Positions 1-10,382 of a DNA stretch of 64,000 nt are shown one piece after another. Origin of the DNA: Heliopora coerulea (lineage: Eukaryota > Cnidaria > Anthozoa > Scleralcyonacea > Helioporidae); contig JASJOG010000032.1 in assembly GCA_030142905.1 (NCBI GenBank), positions 1,893,001 to 1,957,000 on the forward strand, written 5' to 3'. Below the pieces are notes generated by a model. That model saw only the letters and a program-made list of their open reading frames with translations, ran no database searches and was not told the origin of the DNA. Both the position numbers and the translations under genes were made by a program. Positions within the stretch are counted from its first letter, which is position 1; each line of letters begins with the position of its first letter.

Positions 1-476
1 GGAATAATTAACATCTGTTTTAAAAAAATTAATAAGAACATTTGCTAAAAATAAATAATACATATTAAAAAACATTTATATGTTTTTGTTATGTTTCTTC
101 AGTAATGTCCTGTAAATCATGGATAAGCCTTGATTCTTTATCATTTTTGTGTTTTTTTCCCTGCTGAGTGTTAAGTTACAGTTCATGCAGTTGTTATTTC
201 ATATGACAAATGATATACATGAATTTTGTGGTTTGTATAGATGGTGTATCTTTGAGTAGAGATGATGTTTGCATAATATAACATGAGAACTGTCAGGGGG
301 TTGGATAATGTTGTATATTCTGTATGCAGTTGACTTAAAATTGTTTTTGTCTTTGCTTTTGAAGTTTCAGCAATCTTGTTAATATTTAGTTTGATGTATC
401 TTGCTAAGATCTTGGCAAAGCCTAATGTTCGTCCAGTGGTATCCTTTCTTCTTTTTGTTGGGTAATTTCTTCCAAC
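1..476. other. T/G-rich flank, no gene recognised
   Basis: No open frame longer than about 60 codons and no recognisable domain in this stretch. The base composition (T and G in excess on the top strand) is the same as in the virus-like genes that follow, so it probably belongs to the same element; its left end lies outside the window. Confidence 0.5.
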
Positions 477-1195
477 ATGTGCTCACATGTATGCATGTTT
501 TTTTATAAAGATGAGTTTCATTTTGCTATGATACCATTTCAGCACCCTTTCATGATGACTGTGATCAGTCCTAGTCAGTGTGGAAAAACATGTTGGATTT
601 ATAAGTTAAGTTTTTGGAATGCACGATTTATCATTTGCCTAAGCATGTTGTTTATTTGTATGGTAGTGAACATCAATCTCTTTTTGATGAGATGAAAAAA
701 GAATTGGTGGATAAAACAGAGCAAGGTCTTCTTAAAAGTTTTAAATTTGTTAAGTGTGAAAAAAGTATTCCTGCTGTTGAAGATGTTGTTTCATCATGTT
801 GTAATAATGCATTGTTGATTTTGGATGATCTTATGTTTGTGGCTACCGATTGTAAGGAGAATCTCAATAATTATGCAATGAAAGATTGCCATCATCAAAA
901 TATCAGAGTCTTGTTTATTTGTCAGGACATTATGTATAAAAATAAAAAATTGAGACAGATTAAAAGTAATAGTATGTATCAGTTGGTTTTTGATAATAAA
1001 GGAGATAGGGGAAATTTGCATGCCATATTTCATAATCATAAAAATACTATTAATGCATTTTGACCTGGTGTCGATGATGCTTATTGAAAACCGTATGATT
1101 ATTTGGTGTTCTATAACGATCCGAAAAATCCAGATTATTCGCAAGTTAGAACAGGAATATTTCCTGATGAAATAACATATGTATACCACTTGTAA
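477..1195 (+). pseudogene. A32-like DNA-packaging ATPase (element P1)
   Basis: FtsK/HerA-superfamily ATPase of the type Polintons and adintoviruses use to pump DNA into capsids. The start reads F-Q-H-P-F then a degenerate Walker A ending QCGKT (about 551-590); Walker B is ALLILDDLM near 810-835. The C-terminal block (KPYDYLVFYNDP, about 1113-1148) is typical of the family. There is a one-base frameshift at the T5 run near 611-615. Two UGA codons (1061-1063 and 1088-1090) lie in frame inside the conserved C-terminal block, after which the frame runs to a UAA at 1193-1195. It is the only recognised plus-strand gene in the left half of P1. Family call is firm; whether the UGAs are lesions or sense codons is open. 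Confidence 0.8.
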
Positions 1196-1300
1196 AAATA
1201 TAAAACAGTTGTATTTATTTATCGTGACATTTGATACATTGTATGCACAGTTTACAATGTTGCATTTTTTTAGTCATCTGCTTCCACTTGTAAATATGTT

Positions 1301-1840
1301 TTAATTTATTAAATAATATGAATTTGTTGATTTGTTGTCCCTTGTTTGATAGTTTTTTAAATAAATAAATTTTTTCAAATACATCGTGTGTAAGAATAAT
1401 AGGCACCATGCTCCACATATGGATGATTGCAACGATCAAAATTGTTTGTTTTTGAATGGCATTATATGAGTGTATTTATGTTTTATCCAGTACGGTTTGT
1501 CATAAAAGTGAATTGATTTTCTGTAACTGTCAAAGAAAAAAATGTTTTTTCTCCTTTTGTAGAAGGCCACCCAGTGTCGACCATCTTTGTTTTGTTTGTC
1601 AGTATTCCATATCCAACAACAGGTTGATTTAATTTTTGCATTGACGTCTGCCAGATGTGTTCCTGCTGAAGTATCTTTTAATTTGTTTCGTTTTGCCAAT
1701 TGGTTGAGTTTGATGGTTATTAATCGACGAATTAGGAAACATTTGAAATTAATGACCAGTCTCTGTTTCTTGTTAGTTGTAGTCATTTTGGAAGAAATTG
1801 TTTTTGTTTTCTCATTTTGTTTCTTCTGTTGAACTGTCAT
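1301..1840 (-). pseudogene. Adenain-like cysteine protease (element P1)
   Basis: C48/adenain-type capsid maturation protease. From the ATG at 1838-1840 the frame gives a basic N-terminus, then WIWNTDKQNKDGRHWVAFY (catalytic His in GRHW), FFFDSYRKS (the Asp/Glu-bearing strand) and finally LQSSICGAWCLLFLH, where CG marks the nucleophile Cys. A single UGA at 1436-1438 separates the His half from the Cys half without a frame change; the frame then stays open to a UAA at 1301-1303. Size of about 180 codons is normal for Polinton proteases. It overlaps the gene on its right by some 30 bases. Confidence 0.8.
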
Positions 1841-2640
1841 CGGTTGTGTACAGGTCTGTGTTTATGTATTGTTGTCTTAGGGCTTGGTTTCCTATGGATG
1901 ATGCCAGCACATTTGCTTTCTTTAATTCTTTTAATATTGTTTGTCTTTTTTGTTTGGTCAAAATGTATAAATTTGGTCTTATGTTTCTTCCAAAATCGTG
2001 AATTATGTTGTTTATTTTTGTCAATTGTTTTTCCATTTTCTCCCTTGATGTTTCTTACGTTTAATGCTCTTTGTAATTTTGTTTGATTTATTGTTAATTT
2101 TGCCAGCATTGGAGTGTGTCCATTTGGTTTTTGATCTTGTTTGTGTTCTTTTTGATTACTTTGTGTGTTTTGTTCTTTTAATTGTCTAAATGGTTTCAAG
2201 TAGTTGGCTTTTATCATTTCTGCATCTGTTGCTTTTTCCAGCAATGTTTTCAATCTGTATGTGTTTTCCACTGCTCACCATGTGTATGAGATTATTTAAT
2301 TTGCTTGGATTCATGAGTTGTAACTTCTTAACTTGTTCTGTCATTTTTTTTCTTTGTTTTTTAAGAACTTGTATGCTTGGTTCAATGCGTATTTTAGTCC
2401 TAAATTTTTGACTAGTATTATTTTTTTGTCTCTGGGTTTGAAAGAACGATCTGCAAAACTTTTGACTGTCTGTCTTTGTTGGTTGTTTAACCTGATCGAT
2501 ATGTTTTCTGATTTTGCTAATGAATCCTTTTCTTTTTGTTATGAATTGACCTCTTTTGTCCTGATCTTTATTTAAAAATTATTTGAGGTCTTGTAAGAAT
2601 GTTTGTTTAGGGGGGTTGCATAATTGAGCATGTACATTAT
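1812..2640 (-). pseudogene. Hypothetical P1 protein between protease and capsid genes
   Basis: Unrecognised Lys/Gln/Asn-rich protein. An intact piece runs from about 2271 to 1837 (starts MENTYRLKTLLEKATDAEM) and a second, in another frame, from 2036 to 1812 ends in an acidic tail (DDSSTEETK); they look like two halves joined by a frameshift. Upstream of 2271 the first frame stays readable to 2640 if three UGA and three UAA codons are read through, including the stretch FADRSFKPRDKKIILVKNL. Mostly helical, no transmembrane segment. Position next to protease and capsid genes suggests a virion or scaffold role, which is inference only. Confidence 0.45.
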
Positions 2641-2996
2641 AATTTGTTTGAATAATTGTTTTTTGAATTCTTCATGGTCGATTGATTGGTTGTTGTCGTT
2701 GCTGGTGCATGACATATTGTATGATGATGAACCTTTGCTCCTTTCTGTGTCTGAATGATCGGGAGTCTTTCTAATCTTTCCTCATCACTTGATTTCAAAT
2801 GGCTGCTTTTGTTGTTTATTTCATCCGAGCATGTTTCTTGTTCATCTGTCAAAGTGTTATTTTCTGTGTTTTGTTCATTATTTTTATAGATTAACGGAGT
2901 AATTTTTTTTTTTGTTGTGGCAGTTATTTTTAATCTTCCTGATTTGAAATGCTTGTTTTTGATTGTTTTTACATTATATTTTCTCGAATTAAAAAA
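2637..2996 (-). CDS. Downstream open frame in phase with the capsid gene
   Basis: After the UAA at 2997-2999 that ends the capsid homology, the same frame is open for about 120 codons to a UAA at the left end. The product would be basic first (FFNSRKYNVKTIKNKHFK), then acidic and polar (DEQETCSDEINNK), low in hydrophobics, with no recognised domain and no early ATG. It is either a small separate gene, a C-terminal extension reached by readthrough, or chance in A/C-rich sequence. Confidence 0.3.
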   Translation of the reverse strand, partial: FFNSRKYNVKTIKNKHFKSGRLKITATTKKKITPLIYKNNEQNTENNTLTDEQETCSDEINNKSSHLKSSDEERLERLPIIQTQKGAKVHHHTICHAPATTTTNQSTMKNSKNNYSNKL

Positions 2997-4379
2997 TTAA
3001 TACAGATATGAAATATATGGGATTCTTGCAAATGGTACATTGAGTTGATTGGCAAAGAAACCCATATAGAAAATAACTACTTTCATGCTTGCTTCTCTTG
3101 CAAATGTGATGTTGCATGTTAGATAACCTTCTGATTTGTGAGGCGGTACTTTTAAGTTACTGTCTTCAGTTGCGGGTATTTTTCATGCTATCATGCCAAA
3201 ATCGTTCTCGTATTCTTTGTAAGTGAACAGCATCAGTTTATGATCTCTATGGATTGCTTTTCACAAATGCCAATATGCTTCTTGAGAGTTTTCGATTTTG
3301 GGACCAACTGCAGTGCCATCTACACTTAGTTGAAAGCTTGTTATGTTTTCCCATCAAATTCTGAGTGTGTTTTGTCTTGCATTCCCGTTGTAATTATCTT
3401 GTCTAATTGAAAAACACTACTTTGTAAGGTATCAATCCATTGAATATATCTTTGCTTGATGAGTCATTCTCGACTTATTGAAATCTTTAGTCACCACCCT
3501 GACTTGATTGATGTAAGTTCGCGCCAGCTTTCCACTTTTTTCTAAAGTCACATCCATGGCTTGTTTTAATTGGTTGTTCCACAAGAAATTTGTGAAGTGA
3601 ACTTTTAAGTTGTAGATTTTGCGATTTAGGCCAGCATTGGTATTTCCGTTTGTGTCTGCATCTTTGAAGCTGGATTCTCCTTGCATGCCATGCAAGTTGA
3701 GTTCGCTACCAATAAATATTTTTTTGTTGCTTGCTTTCATCCATGTTAGTTTCACATTGTTTCCAGCCAGGTTGTATTGATTGCCATCTTGGATTAACGG
3801 GATGATGAGATTGTCTAACATGTGTTTTGTTCTGCTGAGTTGAAGAGTGTTTTATCTGGATACCAATCCTTTATTTAAAGAGGTGTTTCCATTGTTGGTA
3901 CCACTGTCCAATGTGTTGAGCCATCCCAAATGTATTCCTGCAAGATCCTTTCTTTTGTTCACACCTATTCTGAATAAATTCAGTATGTAACTCATTTTGA
4001 CATTAAAACTGCTTGTGATGCCGATGTTGACACCGTTTACAAAAAAATTGACAGAACTTGCCCAAGTGTTTAACAGATTCGTCAAGTAATTTAATCGAGT
4101 CAGTGCCGTCAAATTGGCATCCCCATATTTGACTTTCAAGTATGCCGATAACTAACTGTTCGGTAGGTAAATTAATGATCCTGTTGGTTCTTCGCTGGCT
4201 TTGCATTTGATCAACACTGTTTCAATAAACGTGTTATTGATCGGGAAATCTCTGTACATTGCCAAAGGCATGAGAAATTATTTGGATGGTCCAGCATTGG
4301 ACAGTTCTTTTTCCAATTGCGTTGCCTTGAAATTGTTGCGCATGCTTGTTAACTCGGAAGGTGGTACAATTTGAAGCAT
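2997..4379 (-). pseudogene. Double-jelly-roll major capsid protein (element P1)
   Basis: Hexon-like Polinton/adintovirus major capsid protein of about 460 codons from the ATG at 4377-4379. Family landmarks in order: YLKVKYGDANLTALTRLNYL with SVNFFVNGVNIG (first jelly roll), NKGLVSR followed by DNLIIPLIQDGNQYNLAG (the 'D...Q..L..GV' strand), AYWHLWKAI-like helix and the C-terminal strand LTCNITFAREASMKVVIFYM. There is no frameshift over the whole length, yet eight in-frame stops occur: UAA at 4278-4280 and 3852-3854, UAG at 4152-4154 and 3417-3419, UGA at 3432-3434, 3354-3356, 3261-3263 and 3183-3185. TGG is also used for Trp. The capsid call rests on motif order remembered from the family, not on a search. 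Confidence 0.75.
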
Positions 4380-4496
4380 GATTGCATGTTTGTTGTTCGA
4401 ATTGTCAAAAATGTGACTATTTGATTTTTCCGATTTTCTTTTTTCCTTTTCATGAAATAAATTGTGATGAGTCTCGTTTGGGATGCTGTTGTTTTT

Positions 4497-4769
4497 TTAT
4501 TTTTTATTAAATAAAATGCTTTCAAATGTTTTCTGTTGGAATTTTATGATTTCCATTTTTTTTTTCTTTTCAGGATGTTCCTGTTGGTTTTTGACATAGA
4601 CCAAGTTGCCGGGAGTTCCCAATTGTTCTGCATAATATTGGCGTAAGCTATTCAAGGATTTTGGTGCACTCACTTTTGTTGGGTTTGCGACCAAGTAATG
4701 ATCATTGTTTCCATATTTGGATCCTATCCCGACACCCTGAAGTAAATTTATATAATCTTGCACATTCAT
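4497..4769 (-). CDS. Hypothetical protein upstream of P1 capsid
   Basis: Complete 90-codon frame from ATG (4767-4769) to UAA. Polar, with a Lys/Glu-rich C-terminal helix (QQEHPEKKKKMEIIKFQQK). The stop at 4497 is in phase with the capsid gene, and the 39 codons between it and the capsid ATG are also open, so this could be an N-terminal extension of the capsid protein instead of its own gene. Function not recognised. Confidence 0.45.
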   Translation of the reverse strand: MNVQDYINLLQGVGIGSKYGNNDHYLVANPTKVSAPKSLNSLRQYYAEQLGTPGNLVYVKNQQEHPEKKKKMEIIKFQQKTFESILFNKK

Positions 4770-4887
4770 TGTTTATTTTGTTCTTTTTCTTCCAATAATT
4801 TGAATAAGAGTTATATCCTTTTGCTGTTTTTGAAAGCCGGATTCATTTTGTATTCCAAAGTGAAGTGTATGCTTTCCAAAATGACCT

Positions 4888-5142
4888 CTAACGGTGTGAG
4901 TAAAAATGTTGCTTTGCTGATATAATTGCTGTTCTTAATGCTATCAAGGAAAGCAATTTTCTTTGGAACATCACATATTGTTCGGGCGTCAGGTTGTCTG
5001 TCATGTGACTGTTCTTGATGTTCATCACCATCAAGTCAGTCGTTCGTTTATTCTTCCTGGAACTGATGACCGTGAAATTGATTTTTCTAGCAAAGTAGAC
5101 ATTAAATGAATCTTGAGTGTTGTTCAATATGACGTCTCTCAA
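4888..5142 (-). CDS. Hypothetical P1 protein
   Basis: Unrecognised frame of about 85 codons beginning at a TTG; segment LTPEQYVMFQRKLLSLIALRTAIISAKQ is helical and hydrophobic. A UAG ends it, but the frame continues with one further UGA through about 35 more codons to overlap the start of the next gene. It may be the C-terminal half of the protein encoded just upstream (5241-5640), separated from it by a frameshift. Confidence 0.35.
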   Translation of the reverse strand: MRDVILNNTQDSFNVYFARKINFTVISSRKNKRTTDLMVMNIKNSHMTDNLTPEQYVMFQRKLLSLIALRTAIISAKQHFYSHR

Positions 5143-5240
5143 AACGAGTCACACTTTGCCAACTTGCGATTTCTCCGGACACCTTATAAAAGGAAGGCAT
5201 CAAACTCACTTTTGTGCAATTTCATTCCCAAAATGATTTC

Positions 5241-5640
5241 TTATGCCATGATTATTTCAGCATCAATGACGATTTTTCCCAAATTGAATGCAATGAGTTC
5301 CCTGTTTATGCTTTCAATGCAAATTGCAAAAGATTTGCAATACCCATGACTGAGTTTACATAGGTGGTTGTTTGTAATGTAAGTCATTATTTTGCTGCTT
5401 CCTTGCTCTTTCCAACTGATTGGAGAAACCAACAAAATTTTCCTATGTTCAAACCCTATTGACACAGGTTCAATTTCGTCGCACGTGATGTACATTAAAT
5501 TAAATCCATTGCTTTTATCCAGTAAATATTTTGTGATGTGATTGAACATGTAATGGGATTCTTGTCGACCGTCTATTTTTTGTTCAAATTTAAAATTCCC
5601 GTCATCCATGAACGTTATCACATGTCTGATCATTTGTTTC
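5241..5640 (-). CDS. Hypothetical P1 protein fused in frame to the integrase end
   Basis: Open frame of some 130 codons (contains DGRQESHYMFNHITKYLL and SIGFEHRKILLVSPISW). It is in the same frame as the integrase motif VVERF just upstream, but the sequence bears no likeness to an integrase C-terminus, and the strand composition flips here. Past the UAA at 5241 the frame continues with EIILGMKLHKSEFDAFLL before more stops. Possibly a structural protein; not recognised. Confidence 0.35.
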
Positions 5641-6187
5641 AATGTACATATGAATCTCTCGACAACAGATGGTTAAATTTCCCTATTGTAAGTATGAAAC
5701 ATGTCAAAACCATACTGCGTAGACAATCGATGTCGAATAACCTCTAACTCATTACCCTCGTTGCTTTGAACCTTATGCAATATGCTCCCCTCTTTCAATA
5801 CTGAATCAAATTTTTCAACATTCTCACCCATGCATATCGAGAATAGACATGGATGACACAAAGAATGTACTGCAATTGATAATTGCATTCTTTAATATCT
5901 CTCATATATGCAATATCAATTTGCCACTGATAATCCTTACACACAGTTTCAGTTTTTGAATGCGAATACTTTTTCCTAACAACATCATGCAATTTATATC
6001 TCTTTCAAAGTTCTTTATCTAGCATCTCTCCAGGCAAGAACTGAGCAGCTTTCCTAATCAAATCAATCGGTAATTTACTTCTATTCTTCTTCTTCTGTTT
6101 TTTTATTACTACTCTCATGCATGTTAAAAAAAAATCAATTGGCATTAGACAACCAATCAGACAAATTACTACTGATAACATTAACAT
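5641..6187 (-). pseudogene. Retroviral-type integrase (element P1)
   Basis: DDE integrase of the kind Polintons use to insert. Visible pieces: LPGEMLDKEL then (UGA) KRYKLHDVVRKKYSH, the first catalytic strand KDYQWQIDIAYMRDIK, YILCVIHVYSRYAWV, then in another frame QSNEGNELEVI (second acidic strand), TYNREI, a UAA, and PSVVERFICTLK with the final catalytic Glu. A short deletion shifts the frame near 5,820-5,840 and one UGA lies at about 6004-6006. Homology ends at about 5,640, so the C-terminal domain is missing or replaced. Confidence 0.75.
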
Positions 6188-6224
6188 ACTCTTTTAATAC
6201 GTAATCAACATCCCAATCGTGACC

Positions 6225-6524
6225 TTAACCATTATCAGTAAACAAATATTCACTATTAGACAAAATTATCTCTCTCATGGACTCCTTCACAATTTCATAA
6301 AAAAATATCATGTGAGCAGCAAACAATTCAGTAAAGTTATCCTCTTTACCTTTTTGGATAATTTCAGCTGCTTCAACCAATATTCTTTTTCTCTTCTTAT
6401 CTCTCACGGGTGCTGACGGTGTTGTACCATTACCACCATGGATTAGCAGGAGGAGGAGGATTAACAGCAACTCTCTTTTCCCTCTTTTTATGTGGTCTTT
6501 CACCCAAAATTGGAAACTTATCAC
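6225..6524 (-). CDS. Hypothetical P1 protein upstream of integrase
   Basis: Open frame of 99 codons: a Leu-rich stretch (ELLLILLLLLIHGG), then RDKKRKRILVEAAEIIQKGKED and a helical C-terminal part. The UAA at its end lies in a frame that stays readable for another 40 codons (HDWDVDYVLKEYVNVISSN). It may be a precursor part of the integrase polypeptide or a separate small gene. No domain recognised; the Leu run lies opposite a GGA/GGT-type simple repeat (plus strand 6430-6470) and may not be real protein. Confidence 0.3.
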   Translation of the reverse strand: MISFQFWVKDHIKRGKRELLLILLLLLIHGGNGTTPSAPVRDKKRKRILVEAAEIIQKGKEDNFTELFAAHMIFFYEIVKESMREIILSNSEYLFTDNG

Positions 6525-6573
6525 ACAAAATTATGAAGCCCGGTTGCCACAACATCCAACAGATCCGTCTTCT

Positions 6574-7082
6574 TCAAAAATAGATTACTGTATTCCATGC
6601 TCCCCAAACAACTTCTGGATCTTTTCTCCTGTTCTTATTCATTTGCAAAGGAAGTACCACTTTGGGATCTTCTTCCAAAACCAATTCATGATCAGGAACA
6701 ATACGCTTGCTTTCTTGATATCCAACTTTAAGAATTCTATACTTATCATTTGATTGAATAATCAACCAACGATTTTTCTCTTCATCCGATACCACCAAAA
6801 CACTTTGAGTCTCATTCCTATTTTTCAGTTTATCTAATTCGGTCGGTAAGAAATACGCAAAGAAATATACAACTTTCTCTCAATCAAACCGATCTCAGCA
6901 GAAGCAGCAGTAGGATTATACCTATATATAACAGGCATACTTTTATAACTATGATAAGCCACATTCATCCCAGTTCCATCAGCATAGCCCAAAAGACACA
7001 TTTCATGCCTCAAATATATTCTCACATATGTATTAATTTTTCTTAATATACTACTTAAAAAAAATAAAAGATTAACATTCAA
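6574..7082 (-). pseudogene. Hypothetical P1 protein, two frames
   Basis: Two open pieces that read as one protein across a frameshift near 6,800-6,840. The upstream part carries GYADGTGMNVAYHSYKS and AEIGLIERKLYISLRISYRPN; the downstream part NRWLIIQSNDKYRILKVGYQESK followed by VPDHELVLEEDP and DPEVVWGAWNTVIYF, which looks like a small beta-barrel region. Not recognised as any family. Confidence 0.35.
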
Positions 7083-7089
7083 TTATTTC

Positions 7090-7672
7090 ATAATATTTAC
7101 ATTGAAGCGAACTTCCCCAAACACTGTAACATCTAAATATTTTAATATATTCACGTAAGTTCAAAAAAACCTGATTACCTTTTCTGATCATGCAAATATA
7201 TTTCAAAGCTGATTAAAAAAACTCACACGTCATACAATTTCTTCCATAAGTAAAATCATTCTAAAAAATATTCCTACTAAATTCTTTAATAGATGCCATC
7301 ACAAATGCATCTGAAAAATGTTTGTGAATGACACATGGTTTAGGTCCGACACAATTCATCCAAATATTAAACGAAACATGGCTTTGTTAAACATATCCAC
7401 CCTTTTAAAAATAACTTCACATTTCCTAATATAAGAAACACACATTCCTCTTTTATAATATTCCACAATGGGGTAAGAACATACAAGGTTATAATGAAAA
7501 GATGCACTATGCAAGAAAAAATCTCGCTGCCATTGTGGGTTAAGACGATAATTAGGCACTGTCCACAACTTATGGTATTTTTCAATACTATCATACAAGG
7601 CAAAAGGATAATTCAATCCACCACTTTCAATCCACCACTTTCAATACCGGTATAATCAAAAACAAGATTCAT
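7090..7672 (-). pseudogene. Hypothetical Cys-containing P1 protein
   Basis: Starts at about 7,672 with MANNMNLVFDYTGIESGGL. A 14-bp tandem duplication (ATTGAAAGTGGTGG twice, 7,617-7,645 on the complement) breaks the frame; after it comes NYPFALYDSIEKYHKLW and, in a third frame, NIWMNCVGPKPCVIHKHF and FTYGRNCMTCEFF, giving two Cys pairs that could bind zinc. One UAG and one UAA interrupt the last part. Function unknown. Confidence 0.35.
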
Positions 7673-8622
7673 GTTATTTGCCATTGCAAGCAGTAACCTC
7701 TAACTAACAAAGTACATATTTCACCATCAACTTCAACATGTTGATGTTCTAAACCAAAAACAAAAGGACAATCAAATCCATCATCTTTTCCATCACTATA
7801 AAAATAATATCTTGGTCTATTGTACAGAACAGGTCGGTCACTAGCCAGCAATAAATTTTGATCACAATATTCTTTAATAAAACTAAAATTCGTAATTGTA
7901 GAAACAAACAACAAAAAATGCAATAAAGAAGGTAAGAAAACAAAACATGATTTACACAAAAACATACAGTAAATCCCTTCCAAAATAAACTTTAACAGTA
8001 CATGGCAAGACTCTCTTCCTCCTTTCAACCAATTTGTCCTTCAAAACATCTCTACAATGATCAAGAAATTCAGGCCACACATTTGGCCACAAAACCGCCC
8101 CCATCAAATCCTTTCCCTTCCCCACTTTGTCGACCACGTAAGCATAATCAACATTACACCTGCAGCCCAAATCAAACAAAGAAAACAAGCAATCCTCTTA
8201 TAGAAACATTCAAAACTAGCACCATAATGAAATTGAGTTTTCATCACACAAAAACTGCTTGGTATCTCCAAGAAACATGGTAAATTTTTTTCCAACTCCA
8301 AACAACTATCATTCACCCCAACCACATTTGGTCTACAAAAGAATTCAAAATCATTCAAGTAAAACTGTCCATCTTGAACAAACAAATATTTCAGCCATTC
8401 AATTGGAACTTCATACCAATTTACATGTTCTTCCCAAAGCATAACGAAAGCCATACCATCACCATTCAAAACAATCTTATTCTCAAAAACATCCACAATC
8501 TGTTCATCGTTAAGAAATTTTGGTCTTATCAATTTTTTTCTCTCTCCGAGGCAACTTGGGCTTAAACCTTCTAAAACATTTACAAACAGAATACGATTTC
8601 CAAAGAATAGGATGAAACTCAT
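7669..8622 (-). pseudogene. Hypothetical large P1 protein
   Basis: The longest open frame of P1's right half (172 codons, 8104-8622; contains PKFLNDEQIVDVFENKIV and DFEFFCRPNVVGVNDS). Near 8,160 the better reading moves to another frame (NVDYAYVVDKVGKGKDLMG, WPEFLDHCRDVLKDKLVER) and near 7,900 back again (SDRPVLYNRPRYYFYSDGK, FVFGLEHQHVEVDGEICTL). Rich in aromatic and acidic residues. No family recognised; frameshifts are judged by eye only. Confidence 0.35.
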
Positions 8623-8822
8623 TGTTGTGATTCAAGCAAAGCATTTAATCCCAACAAACATCTGCTATCATCATCAACAACATCCATAATCTAATAAAAA
8701 ACCACAATCAACATTCCTTTTCTCCAACATACGATATGAAAATAAAACAGCCTCCATCCTACAACAATTAATACTTTTTCCAGTCACACAACCATGATAT
8801 TGCTTACAACAAAATCCATCTC

Positions 8823-9729
8823 TTACCTTATAATGCTCTTTGAAAACAACGTACTTTGACAATCAACAAATTCAATATTCACCGACAGCATGTTGAATGC
8901 CTCATAACTTCGATTCAAAATTCCCTCCTTTATACCCAACCACACAAACTTGTTTACTTTTATCAATTACCCTTGTTTTCATAGTATATCTTAAGCATTG
9001 AAGCAACATATCACTATAACATATCGATGCATCATTAGTCTTTCCTGTACGATAATATGTACCATGAATTTTTGACTGTCTTTGAACAACACATTTATCT
9101 TTAAAAGACAATTCCTCAAATGGCTTCCAATTATTATCATAAACACTGAAAGTCAATACTTCCAACGAATTTAAATCACAAACACAAACTTCTCTAAACA
9201 CAACATTCACAATCCATCGCAAGAGTTATACGACTTAACAATAAATCTTTCTCTGCAGCTGTCAATGCATAAAATGTTCTGTATTTATTACTTGGACAAT
9301 TGAATCCCTTTATCCAATCCATCTTCAACTATGTCTTTTTCTTCTTTTTAAACACTCTTTTTCTGCAATGCCCTTCTATGACAGTTGATAGCTTCAATCA
9401 AATATCTGGGCTCTATCAAATCTAACTCCCTAAGCAACTTTTTCAATTCCTTAACTTTCTTGCATCCATTCATCAATGTCAAAAATGTCTTTCTTTTAAG
9501 TTCACAGACATCTTATTTTGTCAAATTTATTTTTAACAGAAACAACGATATCACAAGGTGACTTTGTATTAATCACCTCATGTCTCGATCTATTTAATGC
9601 TCTAGTATTATTTTGTTCCAATATCAAATATCTTTTCACATCGATGTTTTTTTGGAAACCCGAACCTGAACAATTATCATTGTCATCTTGCTTTACATCT
9701 CCTCCTTTATTATCCAAATCACTTTCCAC
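8823..9729 (-). pseudogene. Putative DEDD (DnaQ-like) exonuclease relative
   Basis: An acidic N-terminus (9502-9729) leads through a frameshift into a helical stretch (KRKTFLTLMNGCKKVKEL, LIEPRYLIEAINCHRRAL), one UAA, another shift, then RTFYALTAAEKDLL and LAMDCEC, whose D-x-E looks like an ExoI motif. REVCVCDLNSLEVLTFSVYD follows as the next strands; further down QVCVVGYKGGNFESKL and, after one more frameshift near 8,900, LSVNIEFVDCQSTLFSK. The order DxE strand, KGG..E, N-I-E-x-x-D-C resembles RNase H-fold exonucleases found beside mobile elements. Catalytic assignment is inference; at least four disruptions make it non-functional here. Confidence 0.4.
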
Positions 9730-10382
9730 ACTAGATTTGTATCTTATTACTTCTCTTATGTAATTAATTTGACCCGTAGTTTTTCCCTAACCCAGTCCCA
9801 CCATTCTTTGTTTATCTCTTGTTCACATCATAACAATGTGCAAACAAAACATACACTCTTTCACAGTTTCACACAAACAAAAGTACTTAACATACGAAAA
9901 CCAAAACTAATAAAAAATTTGTAAATCACATTAATCCCCTTCATGCAGTTTCACATAAACAAATTACTTAACATACCAAAACCAAAATGAATTAAAAATC
10001 TATAATCAAAAATTCCTCAACCACATTAATCTTCTCTCTTACAATTTCACATGAATAAAATACTTTAATATCGAAACTACATAACCACCATCTTTCTCTC
10101 TCTCAAAGATATAATCAATGAATATTTTTCCACAACAGGATTCAATTCAACATGATCAACAACAATGATTTCTCAATTTCCAAAAGGTATGAATTCTTTA
10201 ATCACATATAAATTCTTTTCACAAACTTATAATCAGCACATCTTCACTATCACAATATACTCCACAAAACATTCTACATGCATTATATCCAAATCTCACA
10301 CTAATCAACAACTATCTTCACAACAAGTTCGTTTGTCAAAAACAATTAACTAATTTTTTGTCCATGTCAGTATTCCTGCTTT
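9730..10382. other. A/C-rich stretch, no gene recognised
   Basis: Top strand strongly A/C-rich with short runs such as TTTCACA; only short open frames on either strand and none with recognisable content. It contains several partly similar copies of a motif like TTTCACANNAACAAA...TACTTAACAT (for example 9,859-9,893, 9,949-9,977 and 10,045-10,064), suggesting a degenerate local repeat of 90-100 bp. Confidence 0.4.

Noticed and set aside
1587..2575. Several plus-strand hydrophobic frames (Phe/Leu/Cys-rich)
   Set aside because: They are the antisense of A/C-rich minus-strand genes and have no recognisable content.
7090..7400. Frame with six UGA codons and no UAA/UAG
   Set aside because: In T/G-rich DNA most chance stops are UGA, and another frame gives a more protein-like reading with a UAG and a UAA, so this is not support for recoding.
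7749..7943. Leu/Phe/Cys-rich membrane protein on the minus strand
   Set aside because: Shadow of a better frame (7669-8028) in T/G-rich DNA.
8660..8910. UGA-rich reading of the 9222 frame as further evidence for UGA=Trp
   Set aside because: The sensible protein (NIEFVDCQSTLFSK) lies in a different frame after a one-base shift; the UGA-laden frame is just T/G-rich sequence out of phase.
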